Both the position numbers and the translations under genes were made by a program. Shown here piece after piece: positions 6,867-7,528 of a stretch of DNA of 7,528 nucleotides. Within the stretch, counting starts at the first letter, position 1. Every line of letters starts with the position of its first letter. The DNA comes from Crocinitomicaceae bacterium (GTDB taxonomy: Bacteria > Bacteroidota > Bacteroidia > Flavobacteriales_D > Crocinitomicaceae). The notes beneath the pieces are model-generated. The model saw nothing but the letters and a program-made list of their open reading frames with translations, was not told the origin of the DNA and did not search any database. The DNA lies in contig WTIB01000157.1 of the NCBI GenBank assembly GCA_011522905.1, positions 1-7,528 on the forward strand, read 5' to 3'.

Positions 6867-7528
6867 ATGGATTTATCAAAAGACAAAGACCCAGTTATTA
6901 ACGAGAAAATGAAAAAAAATCTCGTCTATGTGAGTATTTTCAGCATTATCATGTTTTTTGCCGGCCTATCATCAGCCTATATTGTATTGATGGGTGATTC
7001 AATTTGGGTAAAAGCAGCAATGCCAGGAGCTTTTTGGTGGAGTTCGCTCATGATTTTGCTAAGCAGTGTGAGCTTCATCCTTGCCATTTCTCAAGCCAAA
7101 AAAGATCAATTAACTGGGCTCAAGGCCTTTATGTCAATAACGCTTATTCTGGGGCTTTTATTTGTTTATTTTCAATTTCAGGGGTTCAATCAACTAAAAG
7201 AAAAAGGCATCTATGGTACCAGTACGGTTATGGTGTCTGAAGGAAAATATGGTGCGCCTTTTGAAGTTCAAATAAATGGCGATTTTGTATATGTTGAAGA
7301 CAACACTTACAAACTGAACGATAAACCTTTGACCGGTAAGAATTTCGATCTTTTCAATTCTTATCTCGGCCAATTTATTCCAAGTAAAAAAAACCCGCTT
7401 GGTCAAACGCTTACAAAGAATATTTCAAATGTTGATTTATTTTATGAGGGTGAAAAGCTTATCATTAAAAATAAATCTCTTTACATCAATGATTCAACGC
7501 AGTTAGGACCTTCAGACTTTAAACTACT
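6867..7528 (+). CDS. Cytochrome c oxidase subunit III-like protein, 3' end missing
   Basis: Partial gene running off the window; 220 codons are visible. It encodes a heme-copper oxidase subunit III (CoxC/CtaE family) of the inner membrane, which stabilises the catalytic subunit I. Residues 19-42 form the first membrane helix with IIMFFAGLSSAYIVL, the family's helix III signature; FWWSSLMILLSSVSFILA (56-73) is the second helix and FMSITLILGLLFVYFQFQGF (88-107) the third, followed by NQLKEKGIYGT (108-118), the usual loop after that helix. From about residue 121 to the window edge the chain becomes hydrophilic (EGKYGAPFEVQINGDF, then many K, N and D) with no membrane helix, where ordinary members go straight to the next helix. 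The glutamate normally found in the first of these helices (SEVMFF) is replaced by isoleucine I27. The start ATG lies 22 bases past ctaB, so the two are co-transcribed. No frameshift is seen up to the edge. Confidence 0.85.
   Translation, partial: MDLSKDKDPVINEKMKKNLVYVSIFSIIMFFAGLSSAYIVLMGDSIWVKAAMPGAFWWSSLMILLSSVSFILAISQAKKDQLTGLKAFMSITLILGLLFVYFQFQGFNQLKEKGIYGTSTVMVSEGKYGAPFEVQINGDFVYVEDNTYKLNDKPLTGKNFDLFNSYLGQFIPSKKNPLGQTLTKNISNVDLFYEGEKLIIKNKSLYINDSTQLGPSDFKL

Noticed and set aside
7004..7240. Alternative open frame overlapping the subunit III gene
   Set aside because: The overlapping frame from 6867 has clear subunit III helices and motifs; the alternative has no membrane pattern or recognisable motif.
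1..7528. Search for a novel defence system, mobile element, CRISPR array, tRNA or riboswitch
   Set aside because: The genes are compactly packed metabolic and membrane genes with intact family motifs. Gaps are at most 157 bases and contain no direct-repeat array, transposase, tRNA-like fold or known riboswitch core that I can see.

Overview
The window is AT-rich chromosomal DNA that looks like a member of the Bacteroidota, probably a Cytophagales- or Flavobacteriia-type marine or soil aerobe. The evidence is fourfold. Start codons lack Shine-Dalgarno sequences and sit behind A/T-rich leaders. Three intergenic sites match the Bacteroidota sigma factor consensus (TTG, then TAnnTTTG). The heme O synthase runs directly into a cytochrome oxidase subunit III of the Bacteroidota type. 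The flippase, DXS and sugar transporter all have the sequence flavour of that phylum. The lineage below phylum is an inference.

Layout. Bases 1-144 are non-coding and lie downstream of a leftward gene. Four genes on the minus strand fill 145-5844; in reading order they are an enoyl-CoA hydratase/isomerase (crotonase), a multi-pass polysaccharide flippase of the Wzx/MOP type, dxs (1-deoxy-D-xylulose-5-phosphate synthase) and a FucP-family sugar:proton symporter. The crotonase and flippase share one base (TAATG) and form a coupled pair. dxs has its own promoter-like box just before its start, and the transporter follows dxs after 43 bases. A 157-base divergent promoter region (5845-6001) separates this block from a rightward respiratory operon: ctaB (heme O synthase), then after 22 bases a subunit III of a heme-copper oxidase, cut by the window edge.

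How the genes work together. ctaB makes heme O from heme B and farnesyl diphosphate, the first step to the heme of an aa3- or bo3-type oxidase, and the next gene encodes part of such an oxidase. dxs feeds the MEP isoprenoid pathway, which supplies the farnesyl diphosphate, but it has its own promoter and the link is metabolic only. The crotonase, flippase and transporter are housekeeping or accessory metabolic genes with no obvious common pathway.

I found no mobile element, CRISPR array, RNA gene, toxin-antitoxin or defence module, and nothing that amounts to a new system. The points most worth a second look are a large hydrophilic insertion and a missing conserved glutamate in the subunit III protein, a glutamate-to-glutamine change at the proton-coupling position of the FucP-like transporter, and overlapping opposed promoters centred on a perfect 8-base inverted repeat.
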